64,000 bases of DNA from Tetracentron sinense (GCA_015143295.1 CM026570.1:28023445-28087444); one strand, 5' to 3'. Positions 13,301 to 25,938 are shown, numbered from the stretch's first letter. Notes: a model not told the origin generated them from the letters alone. Program-made: numbers and translations.

Positions 13301-13712
13301 TTCGGCATTCTCAGTGGCCAAATCGGACACATGGTCTTAGAATCACTCTAAACCAACTCCAACACTTAAGATACACTAAATTACATGCACTAGAAGAAAT
13401 GAGAACTAAGTCCGACCCCCAGTTTGAAGTTAGAGGAAGGTGGTAGGTTTAGGCCAAAGCGCACTTGAGAAACATGGATTTCGGCCTTCTCGGTGCCCAA
13501 ATTGTGCAAACGGCCTTGGATTCCCTTGAAACCAACTCTGACATTTTGAATATATTGAAATACATGCACTAGAAGAATTGGGATCGAAATCCGACCCACG
13601 ATTTGGATTCTGTACTAGGTGGTAGGTTTAGGCCAAAGCATAATTGAGGAATATGGATTTCGGCCTTCTCGGTGCCTAAATTGGCAAACGGCATTTGATT
13701 TCATCGAAACCA
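4363..13712 (+). repeat. Satellite array 1, ~179-bp monomers
   Basis: About 52 head-to-tail monomers. The block 'aggatat' recurs at 4393, 4571, 4750, 4929, 5108 and 5287, steps of 178-179. Each monomer carries 'gatcgaaatccgacccc', 'ggtggaaggtggtaggttta', 'catacttgagaaacatgg' and 'ttcggccttctcggtgccc'. A variant monomer contains a 4-base extension giving 'catgcatgg', and some monomers are truncated. By eye the monomers differ substantially from each other. The many 60-118-residue open frames here arise from the repeat and are not genes. The period is that of many plant centromeric satellites; centromere identity is not shown. Confidence 0.95.
8830..11690 (+). repeat. 900-bp higher-order repeat (five satellite monomers), about three copies
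   Basis: Diagnostic variants recur exactly 900 bases apart. The 'gttcggaattggtgg' type lies at ~9124, 10024 and 10924; a 'gaagctctagaagaa' type at ~9441, 10341 and 11241; an 'aaaaggaaccggat' type at ~9640, 10540 and 11440. Corresponding monomers in successive units are clearly more alike than neighbours are. An older trace of the same type sits near 5344, 6239 and 8224. Confidence 0.85.
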
Positions 13713-13717
13713 GCATC
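13713..13717. repeat. Target-site duplication, left side of the copia element
   Basis: GCATC here pairs with ACATC at 24277-24281, with one mismatch. Joining the two sides restores the satellite phase, which confirms an insertion into a satellite monomer. Confidence 0.7.
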
Positions 13718-14224
13718 TGAAAGTATGCCTCTTTTTAATTTTAGAAAACAAGTTCTTGGGGGGCATACATCGAATCCCAAGATCTGACTAAGATTCTAAT
13801 TGATTTTATTCAATGAAGGTAGGAATAACATTAACCTTTGCGACTTTGAAATTGTTAAGTCAAATCCACGTTAGAATAGTACTCGCAAAACTTCAAAAGT
13901 GTCAAGTCTCCTGTCGATTCACACGAACCTTCTTTTTCCATTAAAGTTTTCTCTAATGGAAGCTAATGGCCCTTCCAAATTTCCAGCTCTAGGAATCTTG
14001 AATAAAGATCCAATCTTTATTGATCAAGAACCTTTCTTGATGAACAAGATGAATTCTTTCTTTCCCTCAAGCTCCAATCAAGAAGACAAAAGAAGAGAGA
14101 GATGGGTGTGACCGTACACCTCAAGGAGAGAGAGGGGAGGGCGTGAGGTTTGAGGAGAGGGGAGAAGTTTCCAAATCTGGAAATTCTGGAAAATTCAAGA
14201 ATGCCTAAAGCCTTGGATGTCCAT

Positions 14225-14236
14225 CCCTTTTATAGG
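14225..14236 (-). promoter_or_regulatory. TATA box, copia 3' LTR
   Basis: The reverse complement reads CCTATAAAAGGG, at the position equivalent to 3029-3041, with the same pyrimidine-rich leader downstream on the minus strand. Confidence 0.65.
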
Positions 14237-15743
14237 CTTCATTGGTTGCTTGCAACCAAAGTTTCCTAATCCTTATCCAATAAGGATTCCTCAATTAGTT
14301 TCTAATTCTTGATTTCTCCTAATCCAATTAGGATTAATCATTAATAGAAACTAACCTTATCCATTAGTGTCCAACTAATCTTATCCTTATCCTCATCCAA
14401 TTAGGATTCCTTGATTAGCAAGAAACTAATGGAATCCTTGTCCAACAAGGAATCTTTAATTAGTAACTAACTCTAACTAACTAACTAACCTTATCCAATA
14501 AGGATATTAGTTATTAGAAACTAATTAAATAAATAATAACAATTATTATTTCCTCCTTGAAGTGGCCGTCCCACCCTAGGTGGGTCCCACTCCACATGCC
14601 CAAAGGGTTTCCAAACCCCTATTGGTCACTTGAATTATTCTTTTATAATAATTCCCAATGGGTCCTACCCATTTGGTTTTTCACATCTAATATGATTCCA
14701 CCTTTTAGAGCTTCACTATACCATATAGTGATTACTTAGAGAAATTAATTAATTTAATTATAAATTAAATTATATACTTTAAGAAGGTCCTTGTGTATGG
14801 GATCTAAAGGGATCTCCTATTTCCGGTTGTGGGACCAAGTACTTCACCTTTTCGGTTGAAGCATTGTTACTAGGAAACACCATTCCTAAAACTCCATTAG
14901 GATCATAGAATGTTATCTAAGTCCCTGGACTTCCACCAATCACAATTAGTGTCCATTAACATAATGTGATTAACCTCCAGAAATTAGAGAATTGCTTATA
15001 AGTACCATCTCACAATATATTTACAAATAAATCCTTCCACATTCCGATATCACTTGTAAGCTTCCGGGATTGGAACAATTCCACTGTTTTAGTCCCTAGC
15101 TTATGAATAGAACCCTTTCTCATGATTACTTTTTCAATGAACTGAACCTTCAAAACACTTTTGAAGAAACATTAGAAAAGAACTGACATATATATTTATA
15201 TATACTTTTCCATATTAAAAATATCAACTTCGATAAAGACCATTTTACCGAAAAGCACCAGTACTGGATTTAACAGTTCAGTTCAACAAGTATCACCTTG
15301 ATATCATTATCTCCAATTAAGGAGTTGTGGATTCCTTATTGAGTGTTTACACACTTCTCCAAACATTATGTACATGACCCAATATACCCGGAGTTAGTCC
15401 TGTGTATTGGACATTGCCGATTGGCACATCAAAGCCATATAGACAGATGTCTGAGAAGATGTTAACCTCTCAGGTCTAAGGACAATTTGTCAAATGGATA
15501 ACCCTAATACAATCTGACAGTGTATTCCATAGGGTATCCACTAGTGACCCCGTTCAGTATTATGTACCTGCTACATATACTCACATGTTAGTCAAGAGTC
15601 ACCACTCTCTGTGAATGAGATTCATCACACTATCTCATAGAACAACACATGTGCAAGCCATGATGAAGTACGGCACCCAACCAATACTCTAGAGGCTTCG
15701 AACAATTTTAGGTTTACAAGGAACCAGAAAATCATATCTCCTC

Positions 15744-16547
15744 TGACAGAAGGGTATTTAGGAAGAATTAGAAAAGTTGTATATTCTTCTCTCAAGGAGG
15801 TATCAATATATAGATTACAATCAAGAATTAAATAAGGAAACTAAATATTCGGATCCTAGATTAGAATCCCTACGATCTCTTTATACAATTAGAATATACT
15901 AACAACACTCCCCCTCAAGCTGGAGAGTAGATATCAATAACTCCCAGCTTGCTACAAGTAGAGTCGATAGCATTCTAAGGTACAAAGAGAGTAATAAACG
16001 AGAGATGCCGAGATGAATGAGAGATGCCGAGATGAACGAGAGATGCCGAGATGCTGAGATGAACGAGAGATGCCGAGAGGCCGAGATGAACGAGAGATGC
16101 CGAGAGGGGCTGGTGTTGGATCCGAGTGGCCTAGGGGCCCTGGGTGGTGCTGTCGAGTGGCTTGAGAGCCTGGTTTGTGGAGCCAAGAGGCTGATGGTGG
16201 AGCCAAGATGACGAGATGCCTTTTGTGGTAAACCGAGTGTGACTGTAACAGCAGATCAGTGGCTGCATTCTTAAAATACTAAGAATCTTTGAATCCGGTG
16301 GGTAGCATTGCCAGCCACCCGCCGGAAAGGAGCGATGAAAGAGAAGACTATCAAAACAGGCGGATCTTCCGCTTTGATACCATGACAGAAGGGTATTTTG
16401 GAAGAATTAGAAAACCATGTATATTCTTCTCTCAAGGAGGTATCAATATATAGATTACAATCAAGAATTAAATAAGGAAACTAAATATTCGGATCCTAAA
16501 TTAGAATCCCTACGATCTCTCTATACAATTAGAATATACTAACAACA
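15744..16547 (-). mobile_element. TRIM-like short LTR retroelement nested in the copia 3' LTR
   Basis: Two ~164-bp LTRs (15744-15907 and 16383-16547; TG...CA on the plus strand) flank a ~475-bp interior. On the minus strand a primer-binding site TGGTATCAAAGCGG (16382-16369) follows the 5' LTR, and the polypurine tract CAGCTTGAGGGGGAG precedes the 3' LTR. Target duplication TCCTC flanks it (15739-15743 and 16548-16552). The copia 5' LTR has the empty site at 24099-24120 with a single TCCTC. The interior has no gag or pol, only a short tandem repeat. Tiny LTRs with a minimal interior fit TRIM/SMART elements mobilised by a copia partner. Confidence 0.9.
16003..16110. repeat. Short tandem repeat in the TRIM-like interior
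   Basis: Units of the type 'gagatgccgagatgaacga' (18-30 bp) repeat about five times. They produce repetitive open frames on both strands; I do not treat these as genes. Confidence 0.7.
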
Positions 16548-16722
16548 TCCTCGCAACCTTTGCATGATTTTCCTACAATGTTACCTATGGAACTTTATGT
16601 CTTCATCATATGAGACAGTAATTAATATAAATACCCTTTATAGTTGGATGTGTGAATATGATGCTTATCTAATCAACATAGAAAAGTCTCTTATTGGCTT
16701 TCGAGGGCATATATGTCCAACA

Positions 16723-19700
16723 ATCTCCTACTTGCACTCTAAGCCAATTAGATGTAATACCTATCTTCTCAGTGATGTTTCTCAAACACCAATTGAGACA
16801 TAACTTAATATGTATGGGTCTGTCATGTCTGCTTTACCACAACTATTGTAGTGATGCAATAGCATTTGCAACTCTTGCAAATTTATTATCAATAACCATA
16901 GTCTTAAAAGACTAAACAAAAATGATACTGTCCAACAGTCATTTTTTGAAGTTAACTTGCTTCTGCTTTACCATTGTACAATGCTCCGGACTAATCTGAT
17001 CAATATCTTATCACATCAACATGTGATGAATATCCGGTCTAGTACAAGTATACTTTCTCAATATATCACATATCTAAGAGAAACTGATTCCATTCCATAA
17101 AGGTAGAAACTCTTTTCTTGGAATCTTACTTGCACAAAAACATCATTGTTATTGGGAGAATAGCAATATCATTTTCCTTTTGTCTCTAAACCATTTAGGA
17201 CTAAGAAAACATGATGTCAAAGCTTTTGTCATTCATTGCAAAATTGCTAGATCAAATCTAAGAGAAGAATAATATTCATACTTCATTCGCAATGAAAAGA
17301 ATATTATCTTTGCATAGAGCCAGGAAAGTAATTATGCTCCCACAAACCAATTTGCACACAAAGGATACTTTCATTCTTAGATGAAAATCAAACAGTTTGA
17401 TTACTTCATCAGAATAAAAGTAAGTCCAACTACAGATTCTGAGACCTGTGGGTTCTGGTGTACTATTTAGGCATAGTGAGAGTAGAGAGTTGATCTCTAT
17501 CAATTCTCATAGTTATTGGTCTATTGGGCTTCCACTTCTAGAACAATTCTAGATTCAGTTTCTCTACTAGGAAACTTGTATTCCTGTTTACAAATATCTT
17601 TTGTTATCCAGGAATAGAGACTAAATGTCTCTAATGCGAATCCCAAGCTCATCTTCTATCAAATCATATCCAATAAAATTCGATTTAACAACACCATCAT
17701 GCTATGATTTGTTGTGGGAATTATCTGAGATAAGATGTAATGAAAGTAAATTATGAAATTTCTATTAAGAGGTACTCTTCTCAATCATGAAAGACTTACC
17801 TAGCTGTTTATTAATTTCAATGCGGAATTCCTTGAACTTTTCAAAGAAAGTGAAATAAAGTTAGCTACCTCTTAATGGAAGATTCATATAATTACGATCA
17901 TCTAACTTTTGTCCCATTCCCAAGTAGAAGTTTTATCTACTTAAATTTCTCATTCTCCTTAACAAACATGCAACTATTGCACTTATGCAAGATCATACCA
18001 AGCATTAGGAGCTGGAGGTTCCAACAATTAAGTTGGACTTGATGAGTATACAAGCTGGACAATCCTTCCAAAGGTTTGTCCTGTATCCAATGACCAATTG
18101 CTTCACCATGAAGCACAATCCTTATACTTTCCTTTCTTCTCAAAAGAGCCTTTGTCCATACTACTAGAATACCTTTCCAATGGAAAATCTTGGATTTCTT
18201 TCCTTTGCATAAATGCTCGGGATTTTGAAAATCCAATTCTTTTGAACATCTTTGCAAGCATCATTGAACTCTTCAAAGGTTCTTAGCCATATGTAACATG
18301 TGGGATTTCAGACAATCTAATTTCCTACTTTTTCAACATAACCATATTAAAGGACTGCGGGAGTTTGTCGAAGATCATATCCTCTAATCCCATAAATTTA
18401 TTTTAATTTATCTCAACACCAAGAATTGGGATTTATGAATCCAATGATCTCTATCATATTCTTTGTGACTGGGTTTCCCTAGTCAACTTGGTGTCCACTT
18501 GTCCTTTTATATAGTAAGCTGTCTAGCAACCCTATTGTATTCTGTAAACATCTCATATGAGATTTAACATTAATAGTAATAACTTGGGCAATTCTTTAGA
18601 TGGTAAGCACAAACTTGAGAGTCCTTTTCCATTCCAAACACTTTGAATTGGTCAAGAGATTCTCATTAAAGTCTTGGTAAGGTGGTTATAGAATGACATG
18701 ACAGTAAAACATACATCATAATATTTCACACATTATAATATCATTATATTAGGGCTTTCGATCTTTGATGATATTGCTCATCATTCAGTCAAATTTCATA
18801 GATCCCTCAATCTATAAAATTAGGAAATATGCTACTTCATTTTTCTGATGAGCATTGGGTGCCTTATAATACACATGCAATCTTCCATGCTAGGATAGTA
18901 CCACACATGCACTACAAGGTGGATAGTAACTATCCATCACTGAACATCTCATGCATAACTCCTTATGTTAATCAGTGATTCCCAATTTTCTTGTGACCTC
19001 CAAGGATAACATGACTGTCACCTGTCAGCCGTCATAGTCCTTGGTTAAGTGAAATCCATTATTCTCGGTTGTCATATGATCAAGTAGGAATATGCCCCCA
19101 TGCTAGTTGACACTCCCTATCAGGCCATAAATATTCCTATCTACTATAGAAATAAAACACTAAGAGTTTAATTTAGACTGAATTATGTCCGATTCCTGTC
19201 AGAGAGACAAGACTCAGGCTAATTAATTTCTAGTCTTATTGATAATGGAAGGTCATAGGGCAACATTATCCCGTAGGATAGATTAGCCCATTTAATTCAC
19301 TTAATATTTTTCTTGAGGAAAAACAGAATATTATGAATAAATTATACATCTAATGCATATATCAAAAGTATTCACAATATTTATCATTGCATCACATGCA
19401 TAGAATAATATACAAATATTATCACATGATAATAAATCAAATTTCGTTTTAATTAGATCAAACTAATTCCAATGAACTCCCACTAGCCCTAGAAATCTTA
19501 ATGGATCTAATCCAAGGGTACAAAGGTTATTTGTTTTTTAACATCAGTGGGCTTTAGATGGTTCATTCATCCATATGATTGACCATTGGTCATACCAAGG
19601 ACCATGAGCCCAGAATAACAATTATAAAGTGTCCATGTGCATCACTAAAGCTCATAAGTCAAAATGGACTATATTACCCTTTAATTCTCTACGAATTATT

Positions 19701-22097
19701 TTTAGCACATTAGGGTTCACCAACCCTAAGCTTGAAAGAAATTATGAGAGTCTTTAAACAACTCTTTAAGACCTCTACTAGAGTCTATAAGTGTTACTCA
19801 AGCACTTCCCATAATCGTGAATATTATTAGCTTACATCTATGCCAATTAAGGCACAATTATCTCATAATCCTGTAAGTAACATATTCCACGTAAAAATTT
19901 CAACATGGACTAGATGCATTACGTCCAAAAGGCTATAATAATGTGTTTTATTTAAACACAAACTTTTATGTTTCAACAAAACACATATTGTGGGGTTTGA
20001 TCCAATTATCCAAAATTTACATAAAAACGATAATCACATTATCACAAGGGTTATGGACTTTTCTAAGCAACTAAAAGCTATAACAAATCATCAAATGAAA
20101 TACATAATATAGCCGCACAATGGGTCCACATGATCATGCTCTCTTAGAAATCCTACAACTACTCTTGTAGAACGTCTTCCAAGATTTATTCTCCATGCGA
20201 TCACCATCATCTTCGATCTTCAATATGATTTCTCTACAGAGAAAAACCAGTAACTCTTAATACTAAGATTACATCATATTCAAAATAAGAAACCTTGAGA
20301 AACTACCCAAAATAGGGTGCTCAAGGGGAGTACAACTCATAAGAAGAAAGAGAAGAGAATAGAGAGAGAAGAAGAAGGCATGATCATGGAACCCATCCAC
20401 CATTCAACAAGAATATATATTAACAATTCATCAACTATGAATAATAACATGGCATGAAAAATTACTTAGAAAGTCCATAACCTCAAGAAACTCTTTCCCA
20501 TATGATTAAGGTCTCTATTAACATTTAATAGAAAAACCCTAGAGCATAGAAAGCAAGCATGTCTATAATGAAATCTTAGGGTTTTTAGATCATCATTAAA
20601 AGAAAACAATTTTCCTTTAATGCTTGAAAATCATTAAGAGAAACAATTTCTCTGAGATTTAATCTAACCCTAAAATTCATCCTCACATTCCTCAATTGAT
20701 AAACAAATAGAAAACACCATATTAAATTTGGCTAGGCTAGGGATCTAATCCCTTCTATATTATTTTGATCTAATAACTATTAAAAGACCAAAATAAAAAT
20801 CAGCAAATTGCTAATTTTTAATATCACTTTATATTGATTCAAAATCAATAATAGGTGAATTCAAAATTTTCCATAATAGCTAACTGCTTTAGGGATTATT
20901 TGATTTAACAATTAAATAAAATAATACCCTAAACACTAGTATTAAATGTCCATAAAATAATTGATCTCTATCAATTAAAATTCACTTGAGATAAGACCCT
21001 GTATCTCAACCAATGACATTTATGTAATTACTTGATTAACTATTAATCAAATAAAAACTTATAAATACTATGTAGCCGAAAATTTTGAGCACATGTAATT
21101 GATCCAAATCAACTACAATAATTATGGTATTATTCCTATAAACTTTTTAGGGAACCATAAAAGATATCATAATTAACATTTAATTAAATGATAGCCCGTG
21201 GACTCGAAGCAGATAATTAAACAATTTAATTAAATCTCAGCCCGTGCTCTCGAATCAAATAATTAAACTATTTAATTAATTGATAGCCCATTAAACGATT
21301 TAATAGCATCCCATGCTCTCAAATCAAATAATGGAATTTAGGAAAAATTTGAAAGCCTCTTGAAAAATTAATTTAGAAAACTCATTTTCCCGCTTTAGAT
21401 TTTCGGCTCAATTTTTGACCCTCAAGACGATTGATTCTGGAAAAACTTTCTTCACAAAAGTTGTAGATCTTTTCGACGGCTTTGAAAAGATGTACTGACG
21501 GACCTAAATCGGACTTACGGTCACAAAGTTATGGCCGAAATACCGAAACTATATCGATTCTTCTAATCAAATACAAATCCGAAAATCCATGAATCAATTT
21601 TAATCGAAATAAGCTTTAATCTCCAAGAATGCTTAAGGAAGGGTGTCTAACACCATGAGATTTATTAATTAACATTTAATAAATAAAATCCCATCTATAT
21701 ATGCTAGCCAAAATATCAATGGGTATCTAAGTGGTATATATCAAAGGGAAAACTTGCTCTGGGCTCTCTAAAATAAATTAAACAATTTAATTTAATATAC
21801 TAAAAGGATCTCTAAATCCTTAAAGGGCTTTAACCAAATTTATATCTCTATATACCTATCCCTAATAGAATTAAGAGAGGTTTTGAAATCATCCAAAACT
21901 AAAATTAGTATCACACTAATTTCTAAGGGCTTGATTACTCCCTCAATAACTAGAGGGGGATCCCTTAAGCCTAATAATGATTATCCAATAATCAAGAATC
22001 TAGAAGATTGATTCATTAAGGCTAACAAAATTCATAGGGGAGGCAATCTTGATAAAAATCTTGATTAAACTCAAAAATCAAAGAGAAGCATAGCCAA
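16723..22097 (-). pseudogene. Decayed internal region of the copia element
   Basis: About 5.4 kb of AT-rich sequence between the polypurine tract and the primer-binding site. Frames are broken everywhere. The only protein signal I can defend is reverse transcriptase (17021-17503). A minus-strand frame at 17937-18257 (106 residues, several Cys and His) lies where gag to integrase would be expected, but I cannot assign it. From 18300 to 22097 I see no recognisable domain. Size and order fit a copia element inactive for a long time. Confidence 0.6.
17021..17503 (-). pseudogene. Remnant of copia reverse transcriptase
   Basis: Reading the minus strand, a segment ending near 17276 encodes G-S-I-I-T-F-L-A-L-C-K-D-N-I-L. 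This aligns with the copia catalytic region in which the two aspartates sit in Y-V-D-D-I-L; here the first Asp has become Lys and the second Asn, so the site is dead. Further down, near 17030-17052, another frame gives C-T-R-P-D-I, the copia motif that follows the thumb region. The spacing and order are as expected for one protein read through several frame breaks. Confidence 0.65.
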
Positions 22098-22110
22098 GGC
22101 TCTGATACCA
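22098..22110 (-). other. Primer-binding site of the copia element
   Basis: The minus strand reads TGGTATCAGAGCC, complementary to the 3' end of plant initiator-Met tRNA, a few bases inside the 5' LTR end. Confidence 0.85.
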
Positions 22111-24276
22111 CTTAAAAATCTTGGGGGGCATATATCGAATCCCAAGATCTGACTAAGATTCTAATTGATTTTATTCAATGAAGGTAGGAATAACATTCAC
22201 CTTTGCGACTTTGAAATTGTTAAGTCAAATCCACGTTAGAATAGTACTCGCAAAACTTCATAAGTGTCAAGTCTCCTATCGATTCACACGAACCTTCTTT
22301 TTCCTTTAAAGCTTTCTCCAATGGAAGCTAATGGCCTTCCAAATTTCCAGCTTTAGGAATCTTGAATAAAGATCCAATCTTTATTGATCAAGAACCTTTC
22401 TTGATGAACAAGATGAATTCTTTCTTTTTCTCAAGATCCAATCAAGAAGACAAAAGAAGAGAGAGATGGGTGTGACCGTACACCTCAAAGAGAGAGAGGG
22501 GAGGGCGTGAGGTTTGAGGAGAGGGGAGAAGTTTCCAAATCTGGAAATTCTGGAAAATTCAAGAATGCCTAAAGCCTTGGACGTCCATCCCTTTTATAGG
22601 CTTCATTGGTTTCTTGCAACCAAAGTTTCCTAATCCTTATCCAATAAGGATTCCTCAATTAGTCTCTTCTTCTTGATTTCTCCTAATCCAATTAGGATTA
22701 ATCATTAATAGAAACTAACCTTATCCATTAGTGTCCAACTAATCTTATCCTTATCCTAATCCAATTAGGATTCCTTGATTAGCAAGAAACTAATAGAATC
22801 ATTGTCCAACAACGAATCTTTAATTAGTAATTAACTCTAACTAACTAACTAACCTTATCCAATAAGGATATTAGTTATTAGAAACTAATTAAATAAATAA
22901 TAACAATTATTATTTCCTCCTTGAAGTGGGCGTCCCACCCTAGGTGGGTCCCACTCCATACTCCCAAAGGGTTTCCAAACCCCTATTGGTCACTTGAATT
23001 ATTCTTTTATAATAATTCCCAATGGGTCCTACCCATTTGGTTTTTCACATCTAATGTGATTCCACCTTTTAGAGCTTCACTATACCATATAGTGATTACT
23101 TAGAGAAATTAATTAATTTAATTATAAATTAAATTAAATACATTAAGAAGGTCCTTGTGTGTGGGATCTAAAGGGATCTCCTATTTCCGGTTGTGGGACC
23201 AAGTACTTCACCTTTTTGGTTGAAGCATTGTTACTAGGAAACACCATTCCTAAAACTCCATTAGGATCATAGAATGTTATCTAAGTCCCTGGACTTCCAC
23301 CAATCACAATTAATGTCCATTAACACAATGTGATTAACCTCCAGAAATTAGAGAATTGCGTGTAAGTACCATCTCACAATATATTTACAAATAAATTCTT
23401 CCACATTCTGATATCACTTGTAAGCTTCCGGGATTGGAACAATTCCACTGTCTTAGTCCCTAGCTTATGAATAGAACCCTTTCTCATGATACTTTTTCAA
23501 TGAACTGAACCTCCAAAACACTTTTGAAGAAACATTAGAAAAGAATTGACATATATATTTATATATATTTTTCCATATTAAAAATATCAACTTCGATAAA
23601 GACCATTTTACCGAAAAACACCAGTACTGGATTTAACAGTTTAGTTCAACAAGTATCACCTTGATATCATTATCTCCAATTAAGGAGTTGTGGATTCCTT
23701 ATTGAGTGTTTACACACTTCTCCAAACATTGTGTACATGACCCAACGTACCCGGAGTTAGTCCTGTGTATTGAACATTGCCGATTGGCACATCAAAGCCA
23801 TATAGACAAATGTCTGAGAAAATGTTAACCTCTCAGGTCTAAGGACAATTTGTCAAATGGATAACCCTAATACAATCTGACAGTGTATTCCATAGGGTAT
23901 CCACTAATGACCCCGTTCAGTATTATGTACTTGCTACATTTACTCACATGTTAGTCAAGAGTCACCACTCTCTGTGAATGAGATTCATCACACTATCTCA
24001 TAGAACTACACATGTGCAAGCCATGATGAAGTACGGTGCCCAACCAGTACTCTAGAGGCTTCGAACAATATTAGGTTTAAAAGGAACCGGAAAATCATAT
24101 CTCCTCGCAACCTTTGCATGATTTTCCTACAATGTTACCTATGGAACTTTATGTCTTCATCATATAAGACAGTAATTAATATAAATACCCTTTATAGTTG
24201 GTTGTGTGAGTATGATGCTTATCTAATCAACATAGAAAAGTCTCTTATTGGCTTTTGAGGGCATATATGTCCAACA
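22111..24276 (-). mobile_element. 5' LTR of the copia element
   Basis: Minus-strand LTR beginning TGTTGGACATATATG at 24276. It holds the empty site for the TRIM-like insertion at 24099-24120. It ends in 'gccccccaagatttttaag' before the primer-binding site, about 30 bases shorter than the other LTR copies. The TATA box is at 22589-22600. Confidence 0.85.
22589..22600 (-). promoter_or_regulatory. TATA box, copia 5' LTR
   Basis: CCTATAAAAGGG on the minus strand, the promoter position that would drive full-length RNA of this element. Confidence 0.65.
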
Positions 24277-25130
24277 ACATCAACACTTAGGATATATTGA
24301 AATACACGCGTTAGAAAAAATGGGATTGAAATCCGACTCCGATTTGGATTTGTTGGAGGTGATAGGGTTAGGCAAAGCATAATGGAAAACCAGGAACTGC
24401 GGCCGTCTTGGTGACACAAAGCGGGCACACAGCTCAGAATCGTGAACCCGACTCCAACATTATGTATATTAAAAAACATGCGTTAGAAGAAAGAAACAAC
24501 ATCAATCCGACACCCGATTCGAATTGATGGGTGTTTTGGTTGGTTTAGGCAAGAAGAATAGTTCAGATTCATGCATGGGATTTTGGCTTTATCGGTGCCC
24601 AAATCATGGAAAATTCGCCTGGATCCATCGAAAACAAATCCAAACACTTAGGGTATTAAGGAGAAATGCATGCACTAGAAGAAAAGGGATTGAAATTCGA
24701 CCCTGGTTTGATTTGGTGGCAAGGGGGTAGGTTTAGACCAAAGCAAAACTGGGGAAACATAGAGTTCAGGCCTTCTCGGTTTCCAAATTGGCACGCGGCT
24801 CGGACACTCGCAAAAAAAAACCGACGACAACACTTAGAATATATTAAATACATGCCTAGATAAATAGATCGAAATCGATAGGGGGATTTGGCTAGGAGAA
24901 GGGTTTAGTTAGGCTAAAGAATAATTGGGAACATAGATTTCGGACTTCTGGGTGAAGAATCGGGCACACGGCCTACGAATAGCTCGAAACGACTAAACAG
25001 TTAGGATATATTAAAAATAAATGGTTTAGAGAAACGACATCAAAATCGACAGGAGGGTTGGATTTGGTGGGATTTGTGGTTAGGCAAGTATAATTTGACA
25101 ATGATAGATTTCGGCTTTCTCGGTGTAAGA
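24277..25130 (+). repeat. Indel-rich satellite segment
   Basis: Four to five monomers continue array 1 in the same orientation and phase across the copia insertion. They carry far more one- and two-base deletions than any other monomers here, for example shortened 'gaaggtgg' and 'gagaaacatgg' blocks. The segment ends against a gag fragment near 25130. Confidence 0.8.
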
Positions 25131-25606
25131 GGAGACAACTGGATTCCGAAAACCACATCCTTTCGTCACCATCCAAGAATTGTCCCACGGTAGTCTTGAA
25201 AACTTGTCGGGCATACTCGTCGGGTCCGAAGTGCGGATTTCACTCAATGGTCGGCCTCGCCTTCAAAGCTTAAAGGCGGCCCATAGTAACCCTCTCTGCC
25301 TCAGTAGGCGCCAACACTGAGAAGATCTTTCTGTTCCGTATTCCAACCCTGGAACAGTGGATTCAATGCTTCAACAAAAAAAAAGTTGGAGGCATCATCT
25401 CCGGAAGCCTCTATTCCGGCTTTGTGCTCAATTAGGGAGGAGCGTATAAGCGGCATTAGGTGGATGGCGGTTGCCTTACCGCTAAGCATAGCCCAAGTCT
25501 CGGCGATTGAAGCGAAAGCTTGGTGCAAAGTAGGGTGATCATCACCCGGCTGGAGCATTCATTCAGTTGCCCGTGTGTTGGACCGCGAACCCGGGTATGC
25601 GTCCAT
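25131..25606 (-). pseudogene. gag fragment, family C
   Basis: A start at 25606 (M-D-A-Y-P-G...) meets TGA after 15 codons. The frame then gives D-D-H-P-T-L-H-Q-A-F-A-S-I-A-E-T, which aligns with D-E-Q-P-N-F-A-Q-A-F-A-S-I-A-E-T of family A gag. Further on, another frame gives K-I-F-S-V-L-A-P-T-E-A-E-R, like K-I-F-A-V-L-S-P-T-E of family B. So the N-terminal third of a Gag capsid precursor is present with at least two frame breaks. The rest of gag and all of pol are absent. Confidence 0.7.
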
Positions 25607-25921
25607 GATTATCATGAGAACGGACCAATACACCAGGAGTGCTAACTTGGATACGCATTAGAACTAGTGTCACAATTCACTCCATACATAGTCATCAGCA
25701 TATTTCTAAAACACAAATAATGCACACATGGCTATACAACACAATATCAATACATACAATCCAACTTTCCTGCATAGGACTCTAAGTTTCGGTTGAAGTT
25801 AAACCCATTTTGAGTATGACAAAGTGTTAGTCATACTTGGAAGACAACTTTTTATACACTAATGCATTGTTCACGTAATGGTATCGAACTGACTAAGTGA
25901 CCCTAGGGATTTCTAATGCTA

Positions 25922-25938
25922 GAGCTCTGATACACCGC
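25922..25938 (-). other. Primer-binding site, family C (variant)
   Basis: The minus strand reads GCGGTGTATCAGAGCTC directly after the LTR end. It resembles TGGTATCAGAGC but with TG inserted (GGTGTATCAGAGC), so it pairs less well with the initiator tRNA. Confidence 0.6.

Larger units (their letters stand above)
13718..16722 (-). mobile_element. 3' LTR of the copia element
   Basis: About 2,196 bp after removing the nested TRIM-like element and its target duplication. It matches 22111-24276 base for base over long stretches. On its outer side it keeps the terminal ~40 bases ('aggcatactttca' end) that the 5' LTR lacks and the plus-strand copy at 3511-3549 has. Confidence 0.85.
13718..24276 (-). 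mobile_element. Complete but decayed Ty1/copia element
   Basis: On the minus strand the order is 5' LTR (22111-24276), primer-binding site, a decayed internal region of ~5.4 kb, a purine-rich tract, and 3' LTR (13718-16722, including an 804-bp nested element). LTRs start TGTTGGACATATATG and end CTTTCA. The 5' LTR has lost about 30 bases at its 3' end but keeps the primer-binding site. The only recognisable protein remnant is of copia reverse transcriptase. The element lies in satellite with a near-perfect 5-bp duplication. The internal region is AT-rich and without long frames, so the element is not autonomous. Confidence 0.85.

Noticed and set aside
13899-14111. 70-residue plus-strand frame in the copia 3' LTR
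   Set aside because: It is antisense to the LTR leader and is not kept open in the homologous copies.
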